The notes under the pieces were generated by a model that worked only from the letters and a program-made list of their open reading frames with translations, did not search any database and had not been told where the DNA came from. From Cladorrhinum sp. PSN259 (Eukaryota; Ascomycota; Sordariomycetes; Sordariales; Podosporaceae), in contig MU867084.1 of the NCBI GenBank assembly GCA_033725935.1, forward strand, positions 422,496-486,495: a DNA stretch of 64,000 nt, read 5' to 3'. The position numbers and the translations under genes were made by a program. Shown here in pieces: positions 22,772-34,739 of the stretch; position 1 is the stretch's first letter, and each line of letters begins with the position of its first letter.

Positions 22772-24685
22772 TCACATCTCACACTTTTTCAAGACCTCCA
22801 GCACCTCTTCCTCACCCATCCCTCCCCGTCCGTGGACGAGCCTAAACCGCTTCAGTGCTTGTACAACTTCTCTCAGTTTCGGTCTCCCGTATGGATTTCC
22901 ATCCCATTCTCCTCTTTCCTTCTTCGCTCTCCGCTCCTGTAGGAACCGCTCAGCCTCTTTTACCTCTCCACTCCACCAACCCTTGGCAGCATCCAGCACA
23001 TCCACAGCCGTGCTATCCTTCTTGATATTTCCACCATCAGTGCGCAATAACAGCTTGCTGCCGACCCTGACGATCAGTGCTGACAATGTCTTTCTTCTGC
23101 CTCTTGTACAAGCATCAATGATCGGCCTCAATTCTTCAGGTGTATCCCGATAGGCCGGAAACTCCAAGTCAGGCTCCCGACGATAGGATTGCCAAATAGC
23201 CGCAGGTTGAGGGGCGCTCTGGCCCTCGAATAAGCACCACAAGACACGGCCCAGCATGTACACCTCGGAAGCCTCTTGCTCCACCTCATCTAAAGCCTCC
23301 CAGTCGATGTTGTAACTCCTGTACCCATACGGGTTCTTATGCAAGTCAAACCTGTCAGTGGTTTTGAGCGCAGCCCAGCCAGGCAACAGCTGGTTCATGA
23401 TGCCATGATAATGTGCGCGAACCTCCTCCGGAACGTGAACCATGTCATCCTCTTCACCATCCTCGCTGCCGTCGCCATCCACTCCACCATCAGACATCCC
23501 ATCATCGGCAATGAGTCGCATATATGTAATCGAGTTGACCTCGGGCGAAGCAAACTCACACCAAACTCCGCGTTGCTCAAAATCGACCATGACCAAATCG
23601 CCCGCAGCAGAGAGCACAACATTGTCGAGCCTCAAATCGGGATAAAACATCCTACCGCGCTCGCGAACGTGCAGGACAGCCGAAGCAAGTTGAATGGCCC
23701 ATTTGAGCCGCATGTCCAGGGTAAGCAGGCCATGGGTTCGCATGAGGGGGAGCTGATCTCTTAGGCTACCGTTGGGATGGAACGGCAGAACGAAACCGAC
23801 CACGCCTATCTTGTTGCCGAACTCGCACCTTTTGGTGACCAGGTACCTGGGTTTGGCGATAATATTGGGGTGCGCCTCCATTTGCAAAAGATTACGTAGC
23901 TCGCAGTACAAGTACTTTGTGTCACTGGTAAGGGCTTTGAGGATCCATTTTTGGTCTTGTTGTTGCTGGGGGTCGACCCCCTTTTTACTGTTCTCCCCTT
24001 GCTTGACCGTGACAATGCACACACTGTCGTGAAGTTGCTGGTGAATGCTCAAACGGGATATGTCAATTGTTTCTGGTATGACTTCTTCAGGCAGCCCAAG
24101 GGTTGGCGCCAGTTCCTGAAGCTTGAGGAGAGTCATCTCCAGGCCAAATGCCGGAGCAACGGTAATATTGATGTTGTGGATGTTGAGGCTAAGGTTATCG
24201 AACGTGATCCAGGACCCAAATGGCTGTTTCTTGTACATATGTTCAACCGACCGATGATCTAGCTGACGCTTTTCCAAGGACCAAATCTGCAATCTACGGA
24301 GAATGTACCGGGCAATGCCGAGGCGATTGAGTCTGACTGCATCTTTGGTATGAAAGGCGGCGTGCAAATCAAGCAAAGGTCGAAGCAAGGGGTCTGCAGC
24401 CGCCTGTCTCGGAATGAAGACATCGAGCCGCTTGGGCGGCGTATCTCCGAGGAACTGTGGGATGGCATAAAATTGAGTCCCCAAGCTGGTACAGCCGTCG
24501 ATCCTCCAAAGAGGGTTCAATGGCGGATCGAGGCTATCAATACGGTTCTTGGGGTTGAGTTGGGATTCTCCCCAAGGAAGCTCTGTGGGAGCAGAGAGGC
24601 TAGTTGAGGTAATGCATGACCGGTTTTGAGCAAAGGCAGCCGTGGGGTGGATGACATCGTGGATGGAATTGGCATTAAGATCCAT
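22772..24685 (-). CDS. Divergent protein-kinase-like protein
   Basis: Single exon, 637 aa, ATG at 24685. The N-terminal 220 residues are of unknown fold. A kinase-like domain follows: K250 in QKWILKALT matches the ATP-binding lysine, and E262 in LYCELRNLL the helix-C glutamate; PFHPNGSLRD is hinge-like. The catalytic loop is FYPDLRLDN (D350, N355), in place of HRDLKxxN. The metal-binding triplet is DFE (D368) in place of DFG. The catalytic Asp, Asn and metal Asp are kept, but His and Lys of HRDLK are changed and the Gly of DFG is lost. An acidic insert (DGDGSEDGEEDD) follows about 35 residues later. It could be an active atypical kinase or a pseudokinase. Related proteins seem to be restricted to fungi. 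No substrate can be inferred. Confidence 0.8.
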   Translation of the reverse strand: MDLNANSIHDVIHPTAAFAQNRSCITSTSLSAPTELPWGESQLNPKNRIDSLDPPLNPLWRIDGCTSLGTQFYAIPQFLGDTPPKRLDVFIPRQAAADPLLRPLLDLHAAFHTKDAVRLNRLGIARYILRRLQIWSLEKRQLDHRSVEHMYKKQPFGSWITFDNLSLNIHNINITVAPAFGLEMTLLKLQELAPTLGLPEEVIPETIDISRLSIHQQLHDSVCIVTVKQGENSKKGVDPQQQQDQKWILKALTSDTKYLYCELRNLLQMEAHPNIIAKPRYLVTKRCEFGNKIGVVGFVLPFHPNGSLRDQLPLMRTHGLLTLDMRLKWAIQLASAVLHVRERGRMFYPDLRLDNVVLSAAGDLVMVDFEQRGVWCEFASPEVNSITYMRLIADDGMSDGGVDGDGSEDGEEDDMVHVPEEVRAHYHGIMNQLLPGWAALKTTDRFDLHKNPYGYRSYNIDWEALDEVEQEASEVYMLGRVLWCLFEGQSAPQPAAIWQSYRREPDLEFPAYRDTPEELRPIIDACTRGRRKTLSALIVRVGSKLLLRTDGGNIKKDSTAVDVLDAAKGWWSGEVKEAERFLQERRAKKERGEWDGNPYGRPKLREVVQALKRFRLVHGRGGMGEEEVLEVLKKCEM

Positions 24686-27600
24686 GGCGGAGGTAACAAT
24701 TGCGTGTGCGTGGCTGTGTCGATCGATTTGCCAGAGCCGGTCTGGAAGTGAGGCAGACAGATCCAGAGTTCTGGGATATTCAGGTTGTTAGAGGAACGGC
24801 CGATTCGCAGCCTCCACGCTTGGGTATTACCGTCCTTTCATTTCCGGTCAGCAACCGACGGGTAGAGGCTTTCCCTCCCGTTCGTTGCATGTGCGCCTTC
24901 CTGCACTTGCCCATTCTCTTGGTTTCGAGATCGAATCAAGTCTCGTCGGGCTCTGCCTTCCTCCAATTGCCTGGTGAATCATTGGATGATGACTCTGAAA
25001 ATGCTGCTTCCGGCAGCAAGAACAATGTGAAGTGGATAGGGACAGTGGATATGGAGAAATCCTCTCGAGTATAGCGTCTTCTGCTCCGATGCATGAGACC
25101 AGGAATGGAAAGGGGAGAAGGCGGCGGCTTCCAGTTGCATCTCGGTTTCGTTTTGTGAGTTGCCGATTGGCCGACAGCGGCTCTCTCGGGCCGGACTTCG
25201 ACTTCAAAGGTGACGGGAGGTCCTTCGTGGAAAGCGTGCTTTCCTCGTAGGAGAAGGGTTGAAACCATCAGCCCGGGCAGGCGCCCAGGTTGGGACAAGC
25301 TAGTGAGGCTACTGTCATTTGGGGCATACAGACATCTGTGTAGGGATCCATGGATGAGATGAATCAATCCATGGAGGTTGCTTGGAGTTCTGCCGCCTGA
25401 CCCACTCGATCTGAACATTTCCCCTCTCCCAGCGATAGACGGTGGTACTTTACGATTCTTAGGTTACGGTAGTCTAGAGCCAAGCTCTTCCCGAAAACGC
25501 CCATGTAGTGATTTGTGAGTCGAGCGTCAGAGACTTCTGATGCCCGCTATTAGCGCTGAAAAACACAGTGTTGGCTTGCCTCAAACCTTTAAGCCACCGT
25601 GTATGCAAATGCAAGGAGATATTCCTCATCACATCAAGACTGGGTGCGCTTCCCGCGGCCATCACCGCCCCAACCACCGACACTCAGAGACCCCTTTATC
25701 TTCACCCCACATCGATTTCCCGCCCAACCTCATAGCATCAAATAAATCTGAATGTCTTCCCTCAAATAGGCCCAAATGAATCGCACGAGTCATGATAGGT
25801 TATATGTACCCAAAGATCTATTTGATACAGGATGCCCAGGGTGAGCCTCGGTGATCTCCCGTCTAGTGGAGGGGGTGTGGGCTGTGTAAGCTGAAGCTCG
25901 AGATGCCGGGAAGAAAAAGACACTGAGTGGCATCATACCAAGTCGATCATAACAAGTACTCTTTGCCGTATCGTCGGCGTTGTCGAAATACATTGCAACA
26001 GTTCACACAGATGGAAGCGTTTGCCCCTCAATAATTTGTGGGAACGTGTGCCGGGTAGTTGAGTGTATACTGGTGCTGAGCGAACCGACTAGGGCGCAGA
26101 AGACGGTCGTAGGTCTTATGAGTGGTCAAACAAGGCAATTGATTTTCCATGGAGTATACTCAAAGTAGACATTGCACAACAAGCCCTCGTTATCTCGAAA
26201 GTCTCGAGGGGCTCAACAGGCTGAAAGCTTGAGGGTCAACAATGTAGAAGAACTGGATAACTTGGGTATACTGCACAGTATGGACCACATTTGAGCAGCC
26301 ACGAAGGGTCATTCTTGAGCTTGGCATGGCAGTTATCCCAAGACGCATATCTCTTTTGGCACCGATATCTCAGAGGTCTCTCACGAGAAAAATAGAAGAA
26401 ATACTCTCTCAACCATCCAATGGGTTCCACAAAGCAACCTCACAGACTTTCAACTTAACAACACAGGCGAAGCAGGGCGGGACAGGCATAAAGCTCGGTC
26501 TGGTCTTGCCATTTCGAGGCCCTCACCCGCTCTGCTGGACCTCCACCGGGGGAACCTACGCGAGTGTCTTTGCGGGTGGGGAACCATGCCTGATGCGAGG
26601 CGTTAGGGAACCCGACCCAAGCATTGTGGTTTCTGGGCTTCTCCGCTGCTTTGACCTCCCTGTTTTTGGGGTAGTAATATCTGCAGGTCGTTATTGACCG
26701 GTGAGCAGAATCGAACAGCCTGTTCGTTTGTGTTGTGCCGTGCGAGAGACCATCTCGAAATGGTGGGTTAGTAACACACTCTAGTTTCCATATCTCCAGA
26801 TTCAACGATCTGTCAACACCTTGTACAATCTGTCAACTTAGTTCAAGATACACCAGACAGGATAGCTTTACTGACCCAAACTCGAATAGAATCCTTGCTC
26901 CGGGGTTGGCTTCCGCGATATCCGTGCATCACAGACATGCTCGTCAAGAGACAAGAATGAGTGAGGGCATAGTCGAAAATCAACAAAAACATGATAGGTA
27001 TGGTACTTCATGGCAAGGTATATTCCATAATGTGGGGAACAAGCCACTGGCGTCTCTCGGTGAGCTGGGGGCCCTCCAAGGCGTAATGTTGTGCACCCCC
27101 AGATCTACTGACCGAGTATGCGATGCAATGCCATGTGGCTTCCTAAAATCTCGCAAATTCCTCCTGCATCAGGATTACGGTCATTGGGTAGTTGGGGAGT
27201 TCTAATGGTCTAGAGTTCCCATAAACGATCTCCATAGCGAATTGCTGTTGTGTAGCGTTGGCTGCGGCAGTGATTACGAAAGGATATACGTGTTGATGAC
27301 ACCGGTGTGCCCGGTCAAGTATCGACATGCGTGCTGATGATGATTTGTGAAAGCCGGAAAAGATGGCTTGGGGAGATTGGAAGTTTGGTTCAAAACCCAA
27401 TGGAGATTGCCAAGATGACTTGCGCTGGGACTTCCATTCTATGGGGGCCAGGAGGGTGGGGTCTCAAACCGTCAATGGCACCATTCCCGTTGGCCCATGT
27501 GCCCAGGTGGATTTTTAATCCACTGTCCCGGTGTGCCAATGTCAGGAGGGAGCAGCACGCTAATGTGCACTAAGGCATCGATTGCTTGCTGTAGACTGAT

Positions 27601-28000
27601 GACAACGTTTCCACCCTCAACTCCCGTTGCCTCAATTTCAGGACTCGGCCTCGAACTGCCCTCGACAACAAACCTTTTACTGCATACTAGATAGCGTTGA
27701 TCCCTCGTCGCATGATATGGCACTCAGACAGCTCGCCGTCCGAGCGAACGTTCCCCTGGGTCGGAGACCGGTTGTGTCGCATCCGCAGATTGCGCAATGA
27801 AGATTCGGGGTTGAGCTTTACTATGTAGTTCCATCTCACCTGATGGCGGGGGGACTTCATCGATGTCGATGGATCAACGAATTGGGAGCGGCGCAAAGAA
27901 TTCGTTCCGAGATGGCGGGTGACATGTCACTTCTTTGGGCGGCCTGATGACCCTGATGACCCTGATGACCGGTCTGCTTCTCTGTGGTGCCCTCGAGATC
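24686..28000. other. Intergenic region, no supported gene
   Basis: The first few hundred bp is the promoter of the kinase-like gene. Further right, 27143-27400 and 27472-27723 on the minus strand contain short coding-looking frames (for example ISLQQAIDALVHISVLLPPD), but without start, splice or family support. A 9-bp tandem repeat is at 27943-27969. Otherwise nothing recognised. Confidence 0.45.
27943..27969. repeat. Three exact copies of a 9-bp unit
   Basis: CCTGATGAC is repeated three times head to tail at 27943, 27952 and 27961, in non-coding DNA. Confidence 0.9.
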
Positions 28001-29408
28001 CATGGCTGGGCGCATCTAGAGTGCCGGGACCTATATGGCCCCCTGGTCTCTCTCTGTTAAGCCAAGAAGCACAGCGCGCGTCTTCCCCGCGACCGGTGAA
28101 TGGTTTTTTTCTCATTTCATTTCCTCCCCTCTCTCACCGATTCCTTTCTTTCAATCAAACCAGACAATTGCATTCATCCCCGCGGTCCCCAACCCCGCCC
28201 TCCCCGTCCGTCCCAGTTCCAAGTCCCCACCAGACAGCAAAAAACAGTCCCATCCTGGGCCTGGATCGTGAGACTGCGTGCCGGCGTATTACCAGCTGCG
28301 ATTGGTGACCCCCCCGCCATCCGCCATTGGGCGACACAGCGGCAAGACAGAGGCACTACAGCCGCCTCACCGGTCTGGAAGGGCCCCGTGGACGATACAA
28401 CCTCAGCTCTTCACCTTTGTCAGTCTTCACTTTCACGCCACCACCCATCGATACTGGCTGACCGGTCTCAGGTAGGTGACGGTGTGTCAGTGTGTTGGTG
28501 TCAGTGAGCGAGGGTGCCAGCGCCAGAGACAGCATCCTGCTTGGCATCCTCTCTCGGCTACCTTACCCTTGGTCACCCTACGGGCCGCAGCACCCACTGG
28601 ACCTTTCAACACCCCCGAGATTGGACCTTTTTGACGGCGATCTTGGGTCCTGGGACGGCCTGGACGAGGCAGACTTGGGGGCCACGCTAGCCAGAAACCG
28701 AGATCGAGCGCTCCGACATCCATACCTGCACTAGCAAGCCTTCCGGAACTCCTTGGACATCTGAGGGTGGTATCCGGGCAGCAGGTTTGTTCCTCACGTG
28801 CTGCCGGTGTGCTTGGCCCATCCGCACACACCCCACCCCTCTCTCATCCGGTTTTTGCTTATTTTCAACACCCCTCCAGGTACAACGCTACGCCCGCAAC
28901 CGCCGCTCTCTGCCTGTCGTACCTTCCCGGCTGTTGTTCGCTGATGGAGCTCTGAGGAGTTTCGCTCCCTTAGACGAGTTGACCTTACGCCCCCAGCTTG
29001 CCTTGCTCTTTCTACCCACCCCCTGCTCCCCGGGTACTTGACAGCCAAGTATACTTGTGGCCTACGTTTCTTTGGGACTTGCAACAATACAGCTGTTGAT
29101 CTCGACCTAGATCATGGTAAGAAGCGATGTCTCTCCTGTATGCGGCAGGCTGCATGGCGGAAGCCACCCTCATCACTTTCTGTGCTCCCTCTTTCCTGCT
29201 CCACTGATACTAGCACACCTCCCGCATCACTTACACGCATACCTTATCCCTACTTCAGCCCCTCCGATCGCTCGAACCCTGGTGCTGCTCTGCCTCCCCT
29301 GTCATGGTCTGCCTCACCGGTCCAGAGTCACTCGCACCCAACGCCCCAACCCCACAAGATCATCCTTTGCTCAGTCAGATGTGCGGTGAGTTGACAATAC
29401 TTGTCTAG
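28001..29408 (+). promoter_or_regulatory. Long CT-rich leader/promoter of the zinc-cluster regulator
   Basis: The plus strand is strongly pyrimidine-rich (for example 28105-28160 and 29160-29340) and lacks a convincing frame. Candidate 5' coding exons of the downstream regulator lie here: an ATG followed at once by a donor at 29114 (ATG|GTAAGA), or an ATGTGCG exon just before a GTGAGT donor near 29385. Either can be joined in frame to the exon from about 29409. The choice cannot be made without cDNA. Confidence 0.4.
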
Positions 29409-32361
29409 ATATCCTTTACAGTCAGTAAACGGGAGGACTCCCCCGGGTTTGAGTACCTTGTAGGGCAAGCGCTCCAAGCCACCGGATCACATATCGGTCA
29501 GCAATATATACAGGAGCAGGCACCCCCTGATCTTGTTTCTCGGTCTGGAAACGGGGAACATTTCAAGCCGGGTGAGCTCGTGCGGACAATACACGAAGCT
29601 ACCACGTTCGCTGCCAAATCCGGTCTCACAGAAGACTCCCTACTCACCCTAGTACAAACCGAATGGCGGCAGCAACAACAGAAACAGCAGCAACAGCAGC
29701 AACAGCACAGGGTAAAACGCTTACAACGTCACCATCCCCACCAACAAAATACGTTGAAGCGTCGTCGTGTGCCGCAACATAACCAAATCCTCCTACAGCT
29801 GCAAGGACAATATCACTTGGACCCACAACAGCCCGAAAACCAAAATCAACATCAACATCAACAGCCACTTGCTCAACAGCTATACCAACATCAGCTGCAG
29901 GAGCAACAATCATACCAGCAACCGTTATCATATCAGCAACACTTCGACCAGCAGCAGCCATATAAGAGGCAACTCGACCACCAACAGTCCGAGAGCCAGA
30001 ACTTCCAGCCGTACCCCCAGCAGCAAGAGCAATACTTTCCACCTCAGAAGCTTCACTTGAACACCGAGTTTCAAATGCCAACCAACTATCGAAGTGACCT
30101 CTCTGAAGAGAAGCCGGCACCCAGCGTTCATTGTAGTCCGGACAGTAATGATGGGTGCTCTCCGTCGTGGATGACGGCTCGGGTCGTCACACGCTGGTTA
30201 TGCCTTGATCCAGAGCCTGGTATGTCTGCGTTCAACACTGTTACAAAGAGAGAAACACTGACGGTATCTGGTAATCAGCTTATCAACCGGTGCCTTCCAC
30301 TACCGCATATGCATACGGTGGCACCACCCCAATGGTAGATTCTGGCACGTCCTTGGTGGTGTCACCATCCGTTCCATCGACCCAACCAAGCTCCTTCGGA
30401 TGCGATGGGGGACTCATGACACAAAATGCGTATCTGCCGAACTGGACTCCGATGCAACCAACACGCGTCACCGAGGTGCAGCCTTCCATGTGTAAGGAAG
30501 AGATGCTTTACCCAGAAGCTCCACCACCTACACTCGAAGGCACGCAAGCTCCCCCGGGATTTCAACCTCACGGATACTATCTTCCAAGCCCGACAGTCAA
30601 GTTAGAGAATGCACCCGAATCCGCGCTTCACGACGATCCTCCCTTTATTCGTCAAGGGGACTTTGGTTGTCTTCCCGTGTCACTGAACCCACCGCAGTAT
30701 TTTGACGGTTACGATGTCGAGGAGGAATCAGACGACCAGATCTCTGGTCCAGCTGCTTCGGCTAGTTTATCGACATACACCCGACCAGTTGCAGCCAAGC
30801 GAGGTCCCTTCAAGGACAATGAGCAGCGGGCCAAGACAGCCCTTACCCGCAAGATGGGTTCATGCATCCGCTGCCGAATGCAACGTATTCGGGTGAGACC
30901 CTCTTATACGCTTGTCTTCAAGAAGCCTTGACAATCGCTTACTGACCTCTATTTGTAGTGCGTTCTTGATGTGAACAACGCAAACGGCCCATGCGTAGCT
31001 TGCAGAAAGCTCTTCGAGAACAGGGCGAATATCTACCGACCAAGCTGTGCTCGACTGAAAATCACAGACATGAAGATATTCAAACCGGGCCAGGTTCGGG
31101 GATTTGAATGGACGAGACGTTGGAAAGACAGCGTTGTTGATGAAATTGACACTTGGGAATCCGTCGAGGTTCGAATGATCGAGGTTACCGAAGGCTACAC
31201 AGGCAAGACAATCATGCTTGCAGTCCGCAAGTTCAGGGCCCAGGAGGGTGACAAGCTTCACAGAACCTGGGTGTCAACCAACGGCGAGACAAAGAAAGTT
31301 GAGGTGCCTCCCTATGCGATTGTCGACATGGAAGCAGCAGCCGCGAGCATAAGACAATATATCCGGTCAGGTCTAGAGCCATCTTTCAAGACCTTGTTGG
31401 GCTCTGAGAACGAGCTGATCTACAAGACCTACGCGCTCGCTCTGGCCAGGGCTACTGAACCAAGCCCATTTGTTACGCTTGCAGAGAAGAAATTGCTCCT
31501 CAACACCCTTGACCTCTGGTTCTCGATTCGGCTGTCAACAAAGTCTTTCGAGATTGTTGGAGCGGACCTGCTGGACATGCCACGAAATATCATCAATGAC
31601 CAGTCGAGCGATCTTCATGGCAAAGTCCCGATTCCGCCGGTTCTTGGGGCGCAGCTAGACTCTATTTTGCTTCATCAGATCCTTGCGCGGTATCGACGGT
31701 TCGTTCTTGATGACCTCTCCAAGATGGTGCATGAGAAGAAGCCCAGCACTTGGCTTACGACATACCTCGCGACCTTTATCTTGCTCCACAATGCTGCACT
31801 TATCACCAGGCATGACGCTGCGTATGCGAGGAAGCACGGAATGAATGTGAGTTACTCATTGGGCCTGAGGCAACCGGCGTTCACCCCTAACAGAGCACGG
31901 CATGACTGATAACCACCATGTAGAGACGGTTTGCACGGCCAGAAGAAGTCAAAGAATACAACATCGGTTAGTGATGAACTGCAAGCCCGGGAATGGGCGC
32001 CACCCACCTCGACTGGTAACTGATGACGTCAAACAGCGGCGCAAACAGTCCTCCACTACTATCACTACTGCAATAAGGGCATATACCCATTCACTGCTGA
32101 GTGCAGGGATTTCGAGCTTCAGACTCTCGCAGAGCTTGATGGCAACGGCATCGGCCTGGTTCACTTCACAAGAAGATGCGCCACCAAGCAAAGTAACCAC
32201 CCCTAGACCAAGACACCTCTATTAGACAAGGCTAATGCATACCTCCCCTCGGCGCAGGACGGCACTGGGAGAACTTATGGGCGGAAGATGAATATGAGGA
32301 CGAGTACTACTACCTAAGCCAGCTCTATGAGGCCGGCTGGAAAGCAAGATCGATGGCTTGA
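29409..32361 (+). CDS. Gln-rich Zn(II)2Cys6 transcription factor, first exon unresolved
   Basis: Predicted nuclear DNA-binding regulator. Exons: 29409 (or slightly later)-30219, 30279-30892, 30959-31846, 31924-31966, 32037-32192 and 32258-32361. All junctions keep frame and have GT/AG ends; introns are 59, 66, 77, 70 and 65 nt. The visible part is about 871 residues. The first half is disordered, with long Gln and Gln/His/Asn tracts (29670-30050) typical of activation domains. The zinc cluster is split by intron 2 after CIRCRMQRIR and continues CVLDVNNANGPCVACRK; its last Cys is 14 residues after the fifth, longer than the usual 6-8. The C-terminal region (KITDMKIFKPGQ, FEWTRRWKDSVVDEID, ending HWENLWAEDEYEDEYYY) belongs to a conserved ascomycete family as I remember it. 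The N-terminus lies in an upstream exon; see the leader entry. Targets are unknown. Confidence 0.85.
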
Positions 32362-34636
32362 TGGCATGATGGTTTCAAAACTTGATTAAGTCATGAAGAA
32401 CTAACAAGTAACAATTGCTATGTTCCCTCTTCCAAACGATTCCCCAGTCAGGCCGTAAGACTTACTCCAATCAAAATCTGCGCTGGAAGGTTCTGGCCTC
32501 ACCGAGCCACATCGTTGTCCAATCTATCCTTTCATTGGCTGATGCTGATTTACTTGAGCTGCCAGGTTCTTGCTGTGAGCAAAATGCACCTTGATGCCTG
32601 GATTGCAAATTAGCCAAATTCGGAAAGTGGGTCGAGATGAGCTTCGAAATAATTGGCCAATTAAAAATGTTGGGTAACTGCAGATCTCTACCCCACATCT
32701 ATAATCTTGCCAAGGAAGCACGAGGTCACAGTTAATCTGATGTACCTATCTCACCATCAAACAACTTACACGCCACATGCCAGACGTCGCTCAAAACTTC
32801 AGGCAAGTACTCTCGATTCCTGCGGCCTGCCGACAATGGGGGCAGTTTGATTGTGACTCGGGAATTGGCATTGCCTCCGCTGCTCAATTTTACCTTTGGA
32901 TGCCGGGCTCCTTCTTATGCATCGGATCACGGTCGCCATGCCAAATGGATCATGGATCTAAAGCTGCTCGCCGGAAAGCGGTCATGAGCCGTCCCGTCCC
33001 GGGGTCTCATTCTCGATAGTTCCACTCAGGAACAGTTGAATAAGAGACCATTCTCAGGTACAACCAAGCCATTGCCACTGCAATTGCTGTGGGCCTTGAA
33101 GCTTTCACGGTTGGAGAAGATGTTATCTTGGCATTATGTACGTATCCTAATCGGGCATAGCCATTGGATGATGATTTCTCTTTCCCCTCTCGTTTCCTGC
33201 CCAAACCTGACTTGATCCATCATCTACCTTCTCTGAGAATGGTAGGGGGGAGCGCGCAGTTGCTTGCGGCTAGATGCGAGATGATCGGGAAAACGATAAG
33301 CGTCCGCAACCAAAATTCTCCCGTCTTCTTCCTACGAAAAATTGGCCATCTCATCCCGCCCGTAGTTGCCCAATACATCGGCTGCCCGAGCTTGCTGGTT
33401 TAACAAGAACGGGTCGTGAATATGGGTCATCCTAGATGTCTGTCCCGGAAACTCTCACCGGTCGCCCCAGCCGGCGAACTTGACACTTTTTCTTCTTGCT
33501 TTGCCGGTAAGTGGCTAACCATTCATCTGAATGCTCCACTCCTTTCTTTGTTCTCCTCCAAAATGCCGGCAGTGACACCCGGTGTGGTGGCACAACAGAA
33601 GGTTTGAGCAACCCACATTGGAGCACTAAGCGGTCCCGATGAACAAACGTTCCTCAGGCCGCTATACATTTTGTGTTACATAGCCTTGACTCAAACTCTC
33701 TCCTCCCCTGCGTTTTGTCTCAAAACATCATTGCCTACTCATGTGGCTTTCCGCACCGCTGAGAGGAATTTCCACTCATTGCTGGCCCTTTTCTTTAACA
33801 ATTAAACTACAATATAAATTTAGCTCATGGATCCCGCACCCGGCCCTCTCAGGTCAGACTTGTTTGGTCATGCGTAGGTGCCTACGGAGGTAGTGGGACT
33901 CCTGGTCGGAATCATACTCTCATTGCAAACCCAATCACACGATGCCATTCATCCTTCACTATACCACAATCCTGCACATCCACCCACCGAGGGGTCACTT
34001 CCGGTGCCGGGACCGGAATGCCTGATTGGTCAAAAGGAAATGGACCTCTCTGGCGGCTCTTCATGCAGTCGTGTTCAAGATCCGATGCTTCCTGCATATA
34101 CCTGTTGTCCCACGTCCCTAGTACCAGGTACCGTTGGCGAACTGACTCCTCCAAGCTCGGCGGCGTGGAGGGGTGTGCGCTTTGTGTTACCGTACTCCTA
34201 TCACAGAGAGCTTCATGCCTGGCTGATGGGTAGCTCCCATGCATCGATCATGGCGCTTCGTCCTGCTTTGACCACGCTTCCAATTTTGGCATGCTGAGCC
34301 TAGTGACCTTGCTAGGCTACTAGAGCGAACCTTTCTTATTTACTTTCTTTTTTTTTTCCTTTTTTCTTTTTTTTTTTGCAGCAAACGCCGTCACCCGCCA
34401 AGTACGAAAGGAGCCATGGATGATGTATAGGGATAGTCCAAGCCGGCGCCTTTCCTTCCACAGAATGAGTGTCCTGCAACTTCCCTCAAACTAGCTGTAA
34501 GACGCAACACGGATAGCAGATCAATTCCTTGATGTCCATATCATCGGCCCCCTCATTGCCCTCGGAGACTTAGACTGGTCTAACCTGCCTTGAGTTCTTC
34601 ACAACAGCAGAACAAACTCTTACCTGTCCCCCAAGA
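32362..34636. other. Intergenic region, no supported gene
   Basis: 2.3 kb between the regulator and the dioxygenase gene. Short frames only. A long T-rich tract with TTGCAG at its end (34340-34380) resembles a polypyrimidine/3' splice site but has no partner exon. Sequence close to 34590-34730 is CT-rich and serves as the dioxygenase leader. Confidence 0.5.
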
Positions 34637-34643
34637 TTTATAT
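34637..34643 (+). promoter_or_regulatory. TATA-like element of the dioxygenase gene
   Basis: TTTATAT lies about 100 nt upstream of the ATG at 34740 and is followed by CT-rich blocks (CTCTCTTCTCTCTTCC). Confidence 0.35.
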
Positions 34644-34739
34644 CAGCTGTCTCTCTTCTCTCTTCCGTTTCTTTCTCAGCTCTCTCCTCCCCGTCACTGT
34701 TTAGACAACTCCCACAAGTTGCATAAATCACTTGCTACC

